64,000 bases of DNA from Beroe forskalii (lineage: Eukaryota; Ctenophora; Nuda; Beroida; Beroidae), in NCBI GenBank assembly GCA_011033025.1, contig WFMF01000056.1, positions 124,001-188,000 on the forward strand, read 5' to 3'. A model generated the notes under the pieces. It did no database searches. It was not told where the DNA came from and saw nothing but the letters and a program-made list of their open reading frames with translations. Position numbers and translations under genes: made by a program. Each line of letters opens with the position of its first letter. The stretch's first letter is position 1. Of the stretch, positions 1-11,330 are shown in pieces.

Positions 1-477
1 AAAAAACCCTTCATTTTTATACCCTTGGGTTAGACCCTTTGAATGACCCTCTGTTTTCCCCGATGAAGATTTTTTAAAAACCCTTAAAATTTTTCCCTTG
101 TTAATCCCTAAATAACCCTTGTAAAAGACCCCGATGAATGTTTTTTTAAAATTTCATTTTTAAAACCAGAACCCCTAGAAATTTCCCTTTTAAGACCCCG
201 GATGAATTTTTTTTAATAAACCTTTCATATCTTAAAATCCTTGTTTGGGAATCCCTGGTTAAAGGGGATCCCTGATAACATTTTTAATAAATTTCATTTT
301 TAACCCTTTTTAAGTCCTTGCAGAACCCTTAAAGACCCTGATAATGTTTTTTAAAAACCCCAATTTTACCCCTTCAGATTTTTTGAAAAAAAAAAGATCC
401 TAAAAGACCCCTTTTAATATTCCCTTTAAAAAACCCTTCATTCCTTATATTTTTCAGACCCCTTGGGCGGGATCCCA
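1..477. repeat. degenerate A/T- and CCC-rich low-complexity tract
   Basis: Poly-A/T runs alternate irregularly with ACCC, CCCTT and GATGAA motifs. No reading frame is credible. It looks like a decayed simple repeat or poor-quality sequence at a contig end, next to the gap at 478. Confidence 0.5.
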
Positions 478-577
478 NNNNNNNNNNNNNNNNNNNNNNN
501 NNNNNNNNNNNNNNNNNNNNNNNNNNNNNNNNNNNNNNNNNNNNNNNNNNNNNNNNNNNNNNNNNNNNNNNNNNNNN
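478..577. other. assembly gap (100 N)
   Basis: A run of exactly 100 N, the usual placeholder for a scaffold join of unknown size. The order of material on either side is an assembly inference. Confidence 0.97.
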
Positions 578-1100
578 GGAGCCGGGCCCACAGAGTCTCC
601 TGCAGCAAGCATAATTAAATGGAGTAGATAGAGCTGGCCCACAGAGTCTCCTGCAGCAGCATAATTAAATGGAGTAGATAGAGCCGGGCCCACACGCAGA
701 GTCAACTGCAGCAAGCATAATCAAATGAGGACAGAGCCCAGGCCCACAGAGTCCTTCACAGCAAGCATAATCAAATGGAGTAGATAGAGCCAGGCACACA
801 GGAGTCAACTACAGCAAGCATAATCAAATGGAGTAGATAGAGCCGGGCACACAGAGTCAAGCAAGCAAGCATAATCAAATGGAGCAGATAGAGGCCGGGC
901 ACACTGAGTCTCCTGCAGCAAGTATAATCAAATGGAGTAATTAGAGCCGGGCTCACAGAGTCTCCTGCAGCAGAAGCATAATCAAATGGGGGTAGATAGA
1001 GCCGGGCCAACAGAGTCTCCTGCAGCAGCATATAATAAAATGGAGTAGATATAGCCGGGCCCACAGAGTCACATCTCACAAGCAAATATCAATTAGCATA
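578..1100. repeat. ~52-bp tandem repeat, about 9-10 copies
   Basis: The motif GAGCCGGGCCCACAGAGTC followed by CTGCAGCAAGCATAATCAAA and TGGAGTAGATA recurs about every 50-60 bp with point changes and small indels. The array is cut on the left by the gap. It has no coding features. Confidence 0.85.
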
Positions 1101-1584
1101 ATCAAAACGGTTAGAAAGTAGAAAGAGCCGATGGCCACGCAAAACAAATAATTTAATGAAGTAATGAGTAGCAACGAACTGCGTAAAAACATCAACTGTT
1201 TATGGAAAGCCGGACATGGACACATTCCTCACTCTAGTGCTCAGCAGATAGTTTATTCCATATATGGGTATCACCTGACAATTATTTCAAGGAACGCCTG
1301 TTAAACCTGACCTACGTCATCACTTTATCCAACGCGATTTGAGGATCTCAAAATATGGTCATCTCTGCTAGAGTGACTCTCAACCTAGAGCGCGGCGTAC
1401 GACGCGCGCACTCAAACAATTAATGCCCAAATATGGTTGAATCACTTAATAGGGGCGTAAAATATGCGCCCCGAGCTGAGGAGCGAATCCTGCCATTGTT
1501 GCGTGGCCCTGTTTGTGACTTTTCTACGAAAAGCGCGCGCAAGCGCGAACAAACAGGGACACGTAACATGTGGTAATCTGGTAC
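1101..1584. other. unassigned spacer
   Basis: No gene seen. Around 1510-1570 a GCGCGC-rich stretch followed by GAACAAACAGGGACACGTA closely matches a segment at about 19470-19510, so part of it is a dispersed repeat. Confidence 0.5.
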
Positions 1585-2712
1585 ACGAGTGTGTCCCAGA
1601 AGGATAAGTTATTTTCTATTTTTGAAAAAGAAAAAATAACTTATCCTTATGGTACACGAGTGTGTCCCAGAAGGATAAGTTATTTTTATTTTTGAAAAAG
1701 AAAAATAACTTATCCTTCTGGGACACGAGTGTGTCCCAGAAGGATAAGTTATTTTTATTTTACAATGTAGGTGTGTATGATATGCACACATCTTTCCTTG
1801 GGGAAGCATGAAGCTGCACTGCGCAGGTGAGTCTGGCAGAAGTGTCATACCCGGTGGCAAATTGTCAGGCGTTGCCTGACCCCGGACCCTTGCTAAACAT
1901 GTATATCCCTGCCTGGATCGAGCGGCGCGTACACCCTGCACCCATGCGGGCTTAGGAACAGGACTCTGCAAGTTGTGGCGCTAGGGGGTCAGTTCCTTGC
2001 CCACATAGGTGTGTGTACGCCGAGCGCTTCCCTAAGGAAGCACGCCGCGTGAGCCAGACAGGGATATACGTGTTCAGTAAGGGGTCAGGCAACACCTGCC
2101 TGACAAGTGCCACCAGGTATGACACTTTCTGCCAGACTAAAAATGCGCAGTCAGCTTTATGCTTCCCTCAAGGAAAGATGTAATTTACACACACCTACAT
2201 TGTAAAATAAAATAACTTATCCTTCTGGGATTTTACTGTGTCTCAGAAGGATAAGTTATTTTTCTTTTCAAAATAAAAATAACTTATCCTTCTGGGACAC
2301 ACTGTGTACCAGAAGGATAAGTTATTTTTTCTTTTTCAAAAATAAAATAATTTATCCTTCTGGGACACACTGTGTCTCAGAAGGATAAGTATTTTTCTTT
2401 TCAAAAATAAAATAACTTATCCTTCTGGGACACACTGTACCAGAAGGATAAGTTATTTTTCTTTTCAAAAATAGAAAATAACTTATCCTTCTGGGACACA
2501 CTTGTGTACCAGAAGGATAAGTTATTTTTTCTTTTTCAAAAATAAAAAATAACTTATCCTTTTGGGACACCCTCGTGTACCAGAAGGATAAGTTATTTTT
2601 CTTTTTAAAAAATAAAAATAACTTATCCTTTTGGGACACACTTGTGTCCCAGAAGGATAAGTTATTTCTATTTTTAAAAAAAGGTACAATAACTTATCCT
2701 TCTGGTACACCG
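1585..2712. repeat. tandem array of hairpin units split by a large palindrome
   Basis: Units of about 66-70 bp each contain AGAAGGATAAGTTATTTTT and its reverse complement, separated alternately by an A/T-rich spacer and by a GGGACAC...GTGTCCC spacer, so every unit can fold on itself. About 2-3 units lie left and about 7 right of an inserted palindrome (about 1766-2205) with arms near 200 bp. That palindrome contains MITE-like copies in opposite orientation (TTGCTAAAC...CTTAGGAAC family). Open frames here come from the repeat. Confidence 0.85.
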
Positions 2713-2764
2713 TAGCTACGCGCGCGCAATTCACATATAACATCGATTTATGTATCGAAAACTG

Positions 2765-2870
2765 TTGCTAAACACGTATATCCCTGTGTGGCTCGCGCGG
2801 CGCGCTTCCCCAGCACGTGTCCCGTAGGGAAGCGCGCGGCGCGTACACACACCTATGCGGGCTTAGGAAC
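2765..2870. mobile_element. 106-bp MITE-like insertion, 8-bp TSD GAAAACTG
   Basis: The element starts TTGCTAAACACGTATATCCC and ends TATGCGGGCTTAGGAAC (imperfect inverted ends). It is flanked by GAAAACTG at 2757-2764 and 2871-2878. The paralogous sites in block A copies 2 and 3 have a single copy of the flank and no insert. A related copy lies at 9965-10049. Confidence 0.88.
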
Positions 2871-3109
2871 GAAAACTGATGATCTGATGAACATATGCAC
2901 AGCTGTATAAATTGATTTGATCGATGGGTCAAGTGAAATAACCAAATTAGTCAATCTAAATCTAGTCTGTTATAAACGGCTGAATAACAAGCGAAAAATT
3001 GAAATATGGAATATCGGGCGACTCACGGCTGAATTTGAAACCGATATGCGATGCAATATTATTTCTAATCTTAAACGACACCATCCAGATTGACGCTATC
3101 CAGAGTGAC

Positions 3110-3690
3110 ACCGATACACCATCCATATTGACACCATTCAGATTGACACCATTCAAATTGACACCATTTAAATTGACACCATTCAAATTGACACCATTCA
3201 AATTGACACCATTCAAATTGACACCATTCAAATTGACACCATTCAAATTGACACCATTCAAATTGACACCATTCAAATTGTTAATTGACACCATTCAGAT
3301 TGACACCATGTAGATTGACACCATCCAGATTGACACCATCCAGATTAACACCATCCAGACTGACACCATTCAGATTGACACAACCCAGATTAGTCCTCTG
3401 CAGATTGACACCATCCAGATTGACACCATCCAGATCGACACCATCCAGATCGACACCATCCAGATTAACACCATCCAGACTGACACCATTCAGATTGACA
3501 CAACCCAGATTGACACCATCCAGATTGACACCATCCAGATCGACACCATCTAGATTAGCATATTGACTCCTCTCCAGATTGACACCATCCGGATTGACAC
3601 CTTCCAGATTGACGCCATTCAGATTGACACCATCCAGAGTGCCACCATCTATAACGACACCATCCAGTTTGACACCACTACAGATTGATC
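3110..3690. repeat. 15-bp minisatellite (ATTCAAATTGACACC / ATCCAGATTGACACC)
   Basis: Two adjacent variants of one 15-bp unit: a homogeneous AAATTGACACCATTC block (to ~3290), then a more diverged CAGATTGACACCATC block (to ~3690). Since 15 is a multiple of 3, all frames stay open and translate on the minus strand to N-L-N-G-V type pentapeptides. This resembles pentapeptide-repeat proteins but is explained by the DNA period. The same array is in block A copies 2 and 3. Confidence 0.92.
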
Positions 3691-4483
3691 CATGTGACCA
3701 CGTTTCTTTTGTTTCTAGATTCTGCAAACAACAATCAGATTGACACAATGACACCATTCTACATTGATGATGTGAAACTGGAACTGACACCAATTTACAC
3801 ACAAAATGGCATAATCCACGATTTTTGCAAGTTCACCTGAATTCGCCGCGAATTCGCCGCGAATTCGGGTGAATTCAGGTGAATTCAGGTGAATTCGCGG
3901 CGGAGTTCGCCAAAAAAAATTGTTGGCGGACTCCGCCGGACTCCGCCGGAGTCCGCCGCGGACTCCGGCGAATTCACTTGAATTCACCTGAATTCGCCGC
4001 GAATACACGCGTATTCGGTGTACTAGTTCGCCAATTTTCCAGTTCACCCAGGTGAACTGCCAGTTCGCGGCGAATTCGCGGCGAACTAGTTCGCCTGAAT
4101 TCAGATGGCGGAGTCCGCCGGAGTCCGCCGGAGTCCACCTGAGTTCACCGGAGGGAAACATGCCCAAAAGCCCAAATCAGTACGAATTTAACAAATTAGC
4201 GATCGGCGATGAAGGAAAATTGCGTTATTGTTTGCAAAGGCTCTTCTTATACAGGTGTTTTGGTTGGCGCTTAGCTCTAACCAAAGTCGGCGCTGAACAG
4301 CGCTGATTTTGAGCCACCAGTGCTGATCGGCACTGATTGATCGCCAATCGGCGCTGATCGCCAATCAGCGCCTATCGGCGGTGAATAGGCTCTGTGCCCG
4401 AGTACCCTGAAGCATTGCAAATACAATGGTCACGAGTCGTGACAATCAGCATCAACATTGTTGCCAATGGAACCATTGGCTAC

Positions 4484-4990
4484 GGCTTATGACTCCCATA
4501 GCAACCGTACAACTTCCCATAGCAACCAGTCTAAAAACTGAGGAGTTTTCAACGAAGCTTCGGCTTATGACTCCTATAGCAACCGTACGACTTCCCGTGG
4601 CAACCAATCTAAAAATCAAGGAGTTTTCAGCGAAGATACGGCTTATGACTCCCATAGCAACCGTACGACTTCCCATAGCAACCAGTCTAAAAATCAAGGA
4701 GTTTTCAGCGAAGCTACGGCTTATGACTCCCATAGCAACCGTACGACGTCCCATAGCAACCAGCTTAAAAACTGAGGAGTTTTAGGCGAAGTTTCGGCTT
4801 ATGACTCCCATAGCAACCGTACGACTTCCCATAGCAACGAGCCTTAAAACTGAGGATTTTTCAGCGAAGCTTCGGCTTATGACTCCCATAGCAACCGTAC
4901 GGCTTCCCATAGCAACGAGCCTTAACTGAGGAGTTTTCAGCGAAGCGAAGCGTCGGCTTATGACTCCCATAGCAACCGTACGAATACCCA
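4484..4990. repeat. ~78-bp tandem repeat inside E1, about 7 copies
   Basis: CGGCTTATGACTCCCATAGC recurs every 78-79 bp, with CCGTACGACTTCCCATAGCA and GGAGTTTTCAGCGAAG in each unit. It is absent from E2, so it expanded in, or was lost from, one lineage of the element. Confidence 0.85.
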
Positions 4991-5149
4991 TAGAACCCAG
5001 TCTAGAAAAGCATTGGAATTAGTCTATTTTAGCCGGAAATAGGTCAAAAAGTGCCTCTAAATAAATTCAGGACATAAGTCAAAATGAAAACTTTAGTCAC
5101 TGGGGTCACGAGGGTCTGTCATCGGCCGACAATATTGCCCTATTGAACT

Positions 5150-5480
5150 GTGCTGTAAGTGTAACGGTGATACTGTGTCGTAACAGTGGTACTGTGTCGT
5201 GGGTTACTGTATGAGTATCGTAACGGTTCTACTGTGTCGTAACGGTGTTATTGTGTCGTAACGGTGTTACTGTATCCTAACAGTTATACTGTGTCGTTAC
5301 TGGTTACGCTGTAACGGTGTTACTCTGTTGTAACGGTGTAACTGTGCCGTAACGGTGTTACTGCATCGTAACAGTTCTACTGTGTCGTAACGCCAACGGT
5401 GTTGCTGAGTCGTAACGCCGCAACGGTGTCATGTTACTGTGTCGTAACGGTGTGACTGTGTCGGAGCCTTACTGTAAGTG
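5150..5480. repeat. ~17-bp degenerate tandem repeat inside E1
   Basis: GTAACGGTGTTACTGTGTC-like units are repeated with indels over about 330 bp. Non-coding. Confidence 0.75.
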
Positions 5481-8106
5481 TATCGTAAAACTGCTAAAGT
5501 GCTAAGTGTTAATGTTACATACCAGTTTTCATGTACGCGAGGAATTACCAACCATAAAACGCCATCTGCACGACCAACAGGGTAAGGATTTGTAAGGTTT
5601 AGGGTAAGGATTAAGGTTAGGTTTTTGGTTAAGGCAAAGGTTAGGTTTAGGATACAAAAAATTGACCTTTAGATCTGTGACGTCACTCAGAGCCGTTTTC
5701 AAGGTAGACATACCTGTAAACGGCTCCTAGTGACGTCATTGCCTGACGTCGTCAGGGGGTCAGGCAACACCTGACAATGACGTCACAGATCTTGATGTCA
5801 ATTCTTTTCTTGTGTCCTAACCAAAACCCTAACCCTGTAAGGTTCTTTGGATCCATGACGTCACGCATATGGTAGACATTGTGAATCGCATCTTAGTCTC
5901 ACATAAGCGTGCCAGACGTGACAAAGTTACTTCAAAGTTCAGGTGAATTCGCCGCGAACTGAGTTCACCCAAGTTCGTCCAAGTTCGCCCAAGTTCACCT
6001 GAATTCGCCGCGAGTTTGCGGCGGACATCAGTTCGCCGCGAATTCGCGGCGAACTTGTTCGCCTGGGTGAACTGGAAAGTTGGCGAACTAGTACACCGAA
6101 TACGCGTGTATTCGCGGCGAATTCAGGTGAATTCAGGTGAATTCGCCAGAGTCCGCGGCGGACTCCGGCGGAGTCCGCCAAAATTTTTTTTTGGCGAACT
6201 CCGCCGCGAATTCACCTGAATTCATTTGAATTCACCTGAATTCGCGGCGAATTCGCGGCGAATTCAGGTGTACTTGCAAAAATCGTGGATTATGCCCACA
6301 AAATTGCTGACAACAATGTGAAATTACGCTGATTTTGATACCAGTAATTTCTGATGTCAATCAGCTGGTCCAGATCTAGATTGACACCAATACTGACACC
6401 GCTTGCATAATGCATATCACTGACACCAGGGTAACATATCGTGGACTCCGGTATGCAATGCTTCTGCCTTCTGACACCGATTAACACACCATATTACATA
6501 ACATGACGTAACACTGGCACCAGTCTGACCGCTAAAACCAGCAAAAATAACCGCAGACACTAATCAGATTGACACCAAATTGACACCAAATTGACACCAG
6601 ATTGACACCAAATCAGATTAAGATTTTGCATTATGCTATTTTGATCTGTGCTGACATTAATATATGACATTAGTCTGACCGCTAACATATTACGTACCTA
6701 CACCATGATATATCGATTTAATCGTTGACTCTGAAAGCGGTACCTGGCGATGTTTCTATTGAATAACACTTGACAGTGACACAAATAAAATCATGACACA
6801 TTGACACCAATCACGGATCACCATACTTGTTTAAATTTTTAGGGCAGAGTCGAAACATCATTGCAACGTACAACTACAACATAAGTCAATGTAAAGCGAG
6901 AGAAATGAATTAAATTCTACAGAGCCACAACGTACGGAGAGAAGAACATACGTGGCTACTGACTACTGGCCTGGTTCAATTCGTCGCAAAGTTATTTGCG
7001 CGCGTTGAAATCATGAAGCCAAAAGATGATTTTAGCGGCGCCAACGCATTTTGTCAGAATTGATTAAAATATTCTCATTAATATGAATCTTAATTTGAAG
7101 CTTGGCATGACTGCATCATGACCAAAACTCATATACCCAATTGCAGGACAGAGTACTGCAGTCAGCTGTCACTTGTCAGCGGGCCAGCGGCAGCCCATTT
7201 GCATGTGCAGTTAACTGCATCTGTGGCGCGCGCTCAAAGCTCAAGTTGTTGCAAAAATATCTTGGTCGCGATGTTATTGAAAAATGAGTTCACATTACAA
7301 AATATTGTTTTCCGCACGCTCAGTTTTTTAAGTCTGAATTGTTAGAGCAAAAGAGATCTGCAAAAACACCAACCTTTTTTCAACTCCACGCTCCGTAATC
7401 GATCCGTGCCTGGTATTGCTGCTACGCGCAATTACTCCTCCTCATCCTCTCCGAGGAATATATAAAAAATATTTTCCGAACTCCCGAGAATATGACGTGC
7501 TGAAAGCGTGAATTATCTTCATTAATTCAATATTTCATATTTGGCTGAAAATTTTTTGCATCTACTTGTTTGCTGACCCTGAATGTGGTGCTCTGACGCT
7601 CCGAGCTCTTAAGTGCACTGCGCGGCACATTAGCAAATAATGAGTTTAAAAAATCGCGTTGGATAGGACTCTGTGTTCGTCACTATTTCAACGCTCGCGT
7701 CGCTTTGTGATTGGTCGAATTAGGGACAATTCGATGGCGTCATCATCTCCGCTGTCTCCACTCCAATGAGGAACCAGAGAGGATCATGTCATCAAGTGCT
7801 CAAACGCAGCATCTGTCAGTGCTTGCTCTGCTCCTGATCACGTGACTCGCGTGTAGTTTGAGTGTTTTATTAGCTGTTCAGTGCGGTCACATTACCAAAT
7901 CCTCTGCAGTTCAGCAGTTGAATAGCTGATAGTCGCATTCATTTTAGGCTTTTTCTTTCTTTGAGACCTGTCGTTCAGTGTTCACCGTTGCTTCTTTTCA
8001 GAAGATTATGGCCTATTTTGTTGCATTGCAGGCAACAATTAATCAAAAACATCCTATCATAAGTATAGATTTCTTAGTTCATGACACCTAATGATACTAT
8101 TACTAT

Positions 8107-9240
8107 TAGTCTTGCAGATTGATGTCTTGAAGAAAGATTTCTTTTTAATTCAAATATGTTTAAACCTGAATTGGAGAAGCATCTCTCAAGATGAAGTATT
8201 GGATCAGGATGCATGCCACTCTCATTAATTTATTAATGTGCAGTAAAGGACACAAATGACCCGGATCCATCCACCGGTCCCTCTTCTCTTCACTTAGTGT
8301 GTTGCTTAATTTCTTGATGCTTGGGTAAAGACAAAGACCAAAGAGCAAGTTTCAGTTCATTCAGGCAGGTGGTCACTGCACTTGACGGTGCTATACCCTG
8401 GTACCAGGGGTGACTGCTGGGGCCTACCTCATAAAAAGCTCTAATTTAAACACCCAGCTGAGGTAGGTATTGGACTGAAGATGCCTGCACACCACTCATC
8501 TTGGTGTGACTCATTAGATCTACTGCTCTCACATTGCATTACCTAAAGGAATCATGTTGGTGTTCAAGTACGGAGTTGGAGAAAAGTCTTGCAGATTGAT
8601 GTCTTGAAGAAATATTTCTTTTTAATTCAAATAACATAACATAATTATCTAAAGGGATCATGTTGGTGTTCAAGTATGGAGTTGGAGAAAAGTCTTGCAG
8701 ATTGATGTCTTGAAGAAAGATTTCTTTTTAATTCAAAAATGTTTTAACCCTGATTTTCAGGAGAAGCATTTCTCAAGATAGATATTGGATCAGGATGCAT
8801 GCCACTTCTCATTAATATTAATGGCTACAGTAAAGGACACAAATAACCGGATCCATCCACGGTCCTCTACTTCTCTTCACTAAGTGTTTTGCTTAATTTC
8901 TTGATGCTTGGAGTACAAACAAAGACCAAAGAGCAAGTTTCAGTTTCATTCAGGCAGGTGGTCACTGCACTTGACAGTGCTATACCCTGGTACCAGGGGT
9001 GACTGCTGGGGCCTACCTCATAAAAGCTCACGCAATTTAAACACCCAGCTGAGGTAGGTATTGGACTGAAGATGCCTGCACACCACTCATCTTGGTGTGA
9101 CTCACTTAGATCCTGCTGCTCTCCACATTGGATTACCTAAAGGGATCATGTTGGTGTTCAAGTACGGAGTTGGAGAAAAGTCTTGCAGATTGATGTCTTG
9201 AAGAAAGACTTCTTTTAATTCAAAAAATAACATAATGGTA
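8107..9240. repeat. ~588-bp sequence duplicated in tandem
   Basis: GATGTCTTGAAGAAAGATTT, the GAGAAGCAT...ATTGGATCAGGATGCATGCC segment and the GCCTACCTCATAAAAGCTC segment each occur twice about 588 bp apart. The unit edge (CTTGCAGATTGATGTCTTG) appears four times. A diverged relative lies at about 18240-18510. Several stops in all frames; no gene recognised. Confidence 0.8.
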
Positions 9241-9490
9241 TTTAACCATCACTCTTCACATAGACGATTATCAAGAACAATAGATAACACTAATATGCAC
9301 CATTGAACTCAGGTGCCCATTACTCATTGTTCCCATTCATAAATAAACTGAATTTGCATAAACAACTCAGTGATAAAAATTAACTGATATTTTAATATTG
9401 AAGCAGCTGTTGTTGCATTAGAGCTGCCATCTTTCTCATTTCATATGTTGTGAGGAAAATAATTTGCTAAAATGCTGCTCACAAACACAA
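9241..9490. other. A/T-rich spacer, nothing recognised
   Basis: Unique-looking A/T-rich sequence between two tandem arrays, with no ORF or RNA motif that I can support. Confidence 0.4.
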
Positions 9491-9494
9491 CCTT

Positions 9495-9750
9495 TTGAGT
9501 CCCAATTATCTCAGTCCCTATTGTCACATTCGTCCCAAATGTCACATTTGTCCCAAATGTCACATTTGTCCCAAATGTCACATGTTTCCCTGTCCCAATT
9601 CACTTTTTAGTCTTTTTTCTGTTTCATGTGTCCCAAATGTCCCATTTTTACCAGTCACAAGTCACTTTCTGAGTCCCAATTGTCCAATTTTCGTTGTCCC
9701 AACTGTCCCATTTGTTCCAAATGTCCCTGTCCCAATCCACTTTTTTTGAG
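9495..9750. repeat. ~17-18-bp TGTCCCAAATGTCACATT tandem repeat
   Basis: TCCCAAATGTCACATTTG-type units recur over about 250 bp, with longer, less regular units to the right. The short open frame is repeat-derived. Confidence 0.8.
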
Positions 9751-9964
9751 TTAGGGACAATTGGTACAGTGGCACTCCCCACTGTTTGTCTTCATTGTAT
9801 CTCATCTTACATATTTGAGAATTTTGTGTTTCACGGAAACGATCAATCACTTCAAACATGACCTTTCACAAGGTTATAATGGTTATAATAATTCTTTTAA
9901 CTTATCTTTCAAACTTACAGCACATTGTCGGCCGTTGACATGACAGACCGGGACCTTCGTGAAA

Positions 9965-10049
9965 TTGCTAAACACGTATATCCCTGTTTGGCTCGCACGC
10001 TTCCCCAGGGAAGCGAGCGGCGCGTACATACCTATGCGGGCTTAGGAAC
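9965..10049. mobile_element. 85-bp MITE of the TTGCTAAAC family, 8-bp TSD TCGTGAAA
   Basis: It begins TTGCTAAACACGTATATCCC and ends ATGCGGGCTTAGGAAC. The target duplication TCGTGAAA is at 9957-9964 and 10050-10057. A truncated copy of the same right end follows at about 10110-10137. Confidence 0.85.
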
Positions 10050-10368
10050 TCGTGAAAATCAGCGGCGCCCCGGCCCCCGACGCGCCGTACGAGGCGCGGC
10101 GTTTACGCGCGTAAACGCACCTATGCGGGCTTAGGAAGGCGCGGCGATTCACCTGCCTAACCAGGTGCTTCCCAGCGAACACTGTGCACTCGTTGGGGTG
10201 CGCGGCGTACATGAAAATGTCATTCGCGCGTTACGTCAAGTAATGCTCATTTGCTCAAGGAAGGCTCAATTAATTGGAGATTATGTACGTCATCATTCAA
10301 TGTGAGCCGCGCTACGCGCGCGCAATTCACATATAACATCGATTTATGTATCGAAAACTGATGATCTG

Positions 10369-10466
10369 TAGATGGATTTTACCCATCCCTAGCGCGCAAC
10401 ACTCGGAAATTTGGAGGGTCGCGGAAAAAAATGGCGCGCGGCGGAGGGTAGGGTAAAATCCTACTA
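10369..10466. mobile_element. 98-bp MITE with TAG..GGATTTTACCC ends, 8-bp TSD ATGATCTG
   Basis: Inverted ends TAGATGGATTTTACCC and TAGTAGGATTTTACCC (from the right end, reversed) are flanked by ATGATCTG at 10361-10368 and 10467-10474. Block A copies 1 and 3 have the uninserted site. Diverged relatives lie at about 37069-37175 and 49277-49345. Confidence 0.88.
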
Positions 10467-10719
10467 ATGATCTGATGAACATATGCACAGCTGTATAAAT
10501 TGATTTGATCGATGGGTCAAGTGAAATAACCAAATTAGTCAATCTAAATCTAGTCTGTTATAAACGGCTGAATAACAAGCGAAAAAAATTGAAATATATG
10601 GAATATCGGGCGACTCACGGCTGAATTTGAAACCGATATGCGATGCAATATTATTTCTAATCTTAAACGACACCATCCAGATTGACGCTATCCAGAGTGA
10701 CAACGATACACCATCCATA

Positions 10720-11330
10720 TTGACACCATTCAGATTGACACCATTCAAATTGACACCATTTAAATTGACACCATTCAAATTGACACCATTCAAATTGACA
10801 CCATTCAAATTGACACCATTCAAATTGACACCATTCAAATTGACACCGCACCATTCAAATTGACACCATTCAAATTGACACCATTCAAATTGTTAATTGA
10901 CACCATTCAGATTGACACCATGTAGATTGACACCATCCAGATTGACACCATCCAGATTGACACCATCCAGATTGACACCATCCAGATTGACACCATCCAC
11001 TTCCAGATTGACACCATCCGGATTGACCCCTAGTCCTCTGCAGATTGACACCATCCAGATTGACACCATCCAGATCGACACCATCCAGATTAACACCATC
11101 CAGACTGACACCATTCAGATTGACACAACCCAGATTGACACCATCCAGATTGACACCATCCAGATCGACACCATCTAGATTAGCATATTGACTCCTCTCC
11201 AGATTGACACCATCCGGATTGACACCTTCCAGATTGACGCCATTCAGATTGACACCATCCAGAGTGCCACCATCTATATCGACACCATCCAGTTTGACAC
11301 CACTACAGATTGATCCATGTGACCACGTTT
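10720..11330. repeat. 15-bp minisatellite of block A copy 2
   Basis: Same TTGACACCATTCAAA / TTGACACCATCCAGA array as at 3110-3690, with different unit numbers and a few unit-disrupting indels. This shows the array has changed length since the copies diverged. Confidence 0.92.

Larger units (their letters stand above)
3808..6296. mobile_element. foldback element E1 (2489 bp), 8-bp TSD CACAAAAT, MULE-like family
   Basis: Terminal inverted repeats begin GGCATAATCCACGATTTTTG and continue into arms of 300-400 bp made of alternating GAATTC, GCCGCG, GGCGGACTCCGCC and GGTGAATTCA words, each nearly self-complementary. The flanks CACAAAAT are at 3800-3807 and 6297-6304. Block A copy 2 at about 11420 is the empty site with a single copy. 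The interior carries 78-bp and 17-bp tandem repeats and no transposase. E2 (20490-22831) is the same family with a MULE-type remnant, hence the class assignment. Confidence 0.9.
2714..8106 (+). repeat. block A copy 1 (dispersed ~3-kb repeat, interrupted)
   Basis: After subtracting insertions at 2765-2870 and 3808-6296, this stretch matches 10310-13229 nearly base for base, and matches 18951-23880 in reverse complement. It holds 15-bp minisatellites and then a mixed segment with CACGTG and CCAAT-like motifs and GATGGCGTCATCATC, without a convincing ORF. It could be the body of a non-autonomous transposon or a segmental duplication. Confidence 0.85.

Noticed and set aside
454-714. Open frame at 454-714
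   Set aside because: It spans the N gap and a 52-bp tandem repeat; meaningless as a gene.
3281-3802. Pentapeptide-repeat-like protein (N-L-D-G-V repeats) on the minus strand, also at 10885-11427 and 22922-23755
   Set aside because: Explained by the 15-bp DNA period. Other frames are open too, the three copies differ by frame-changing indels, and the non-repetitive ends are not conserved in frame.
5580-5650. Telomere-like AGGGTTAGG / CCCTAA words (also at 14520-14600, 21900 and 36910-36990)
   Set aside because: Too degenerate and short for an interstitial telomere; they recur as part of a dispersed repeat next to GTGACGTCAC motifs.
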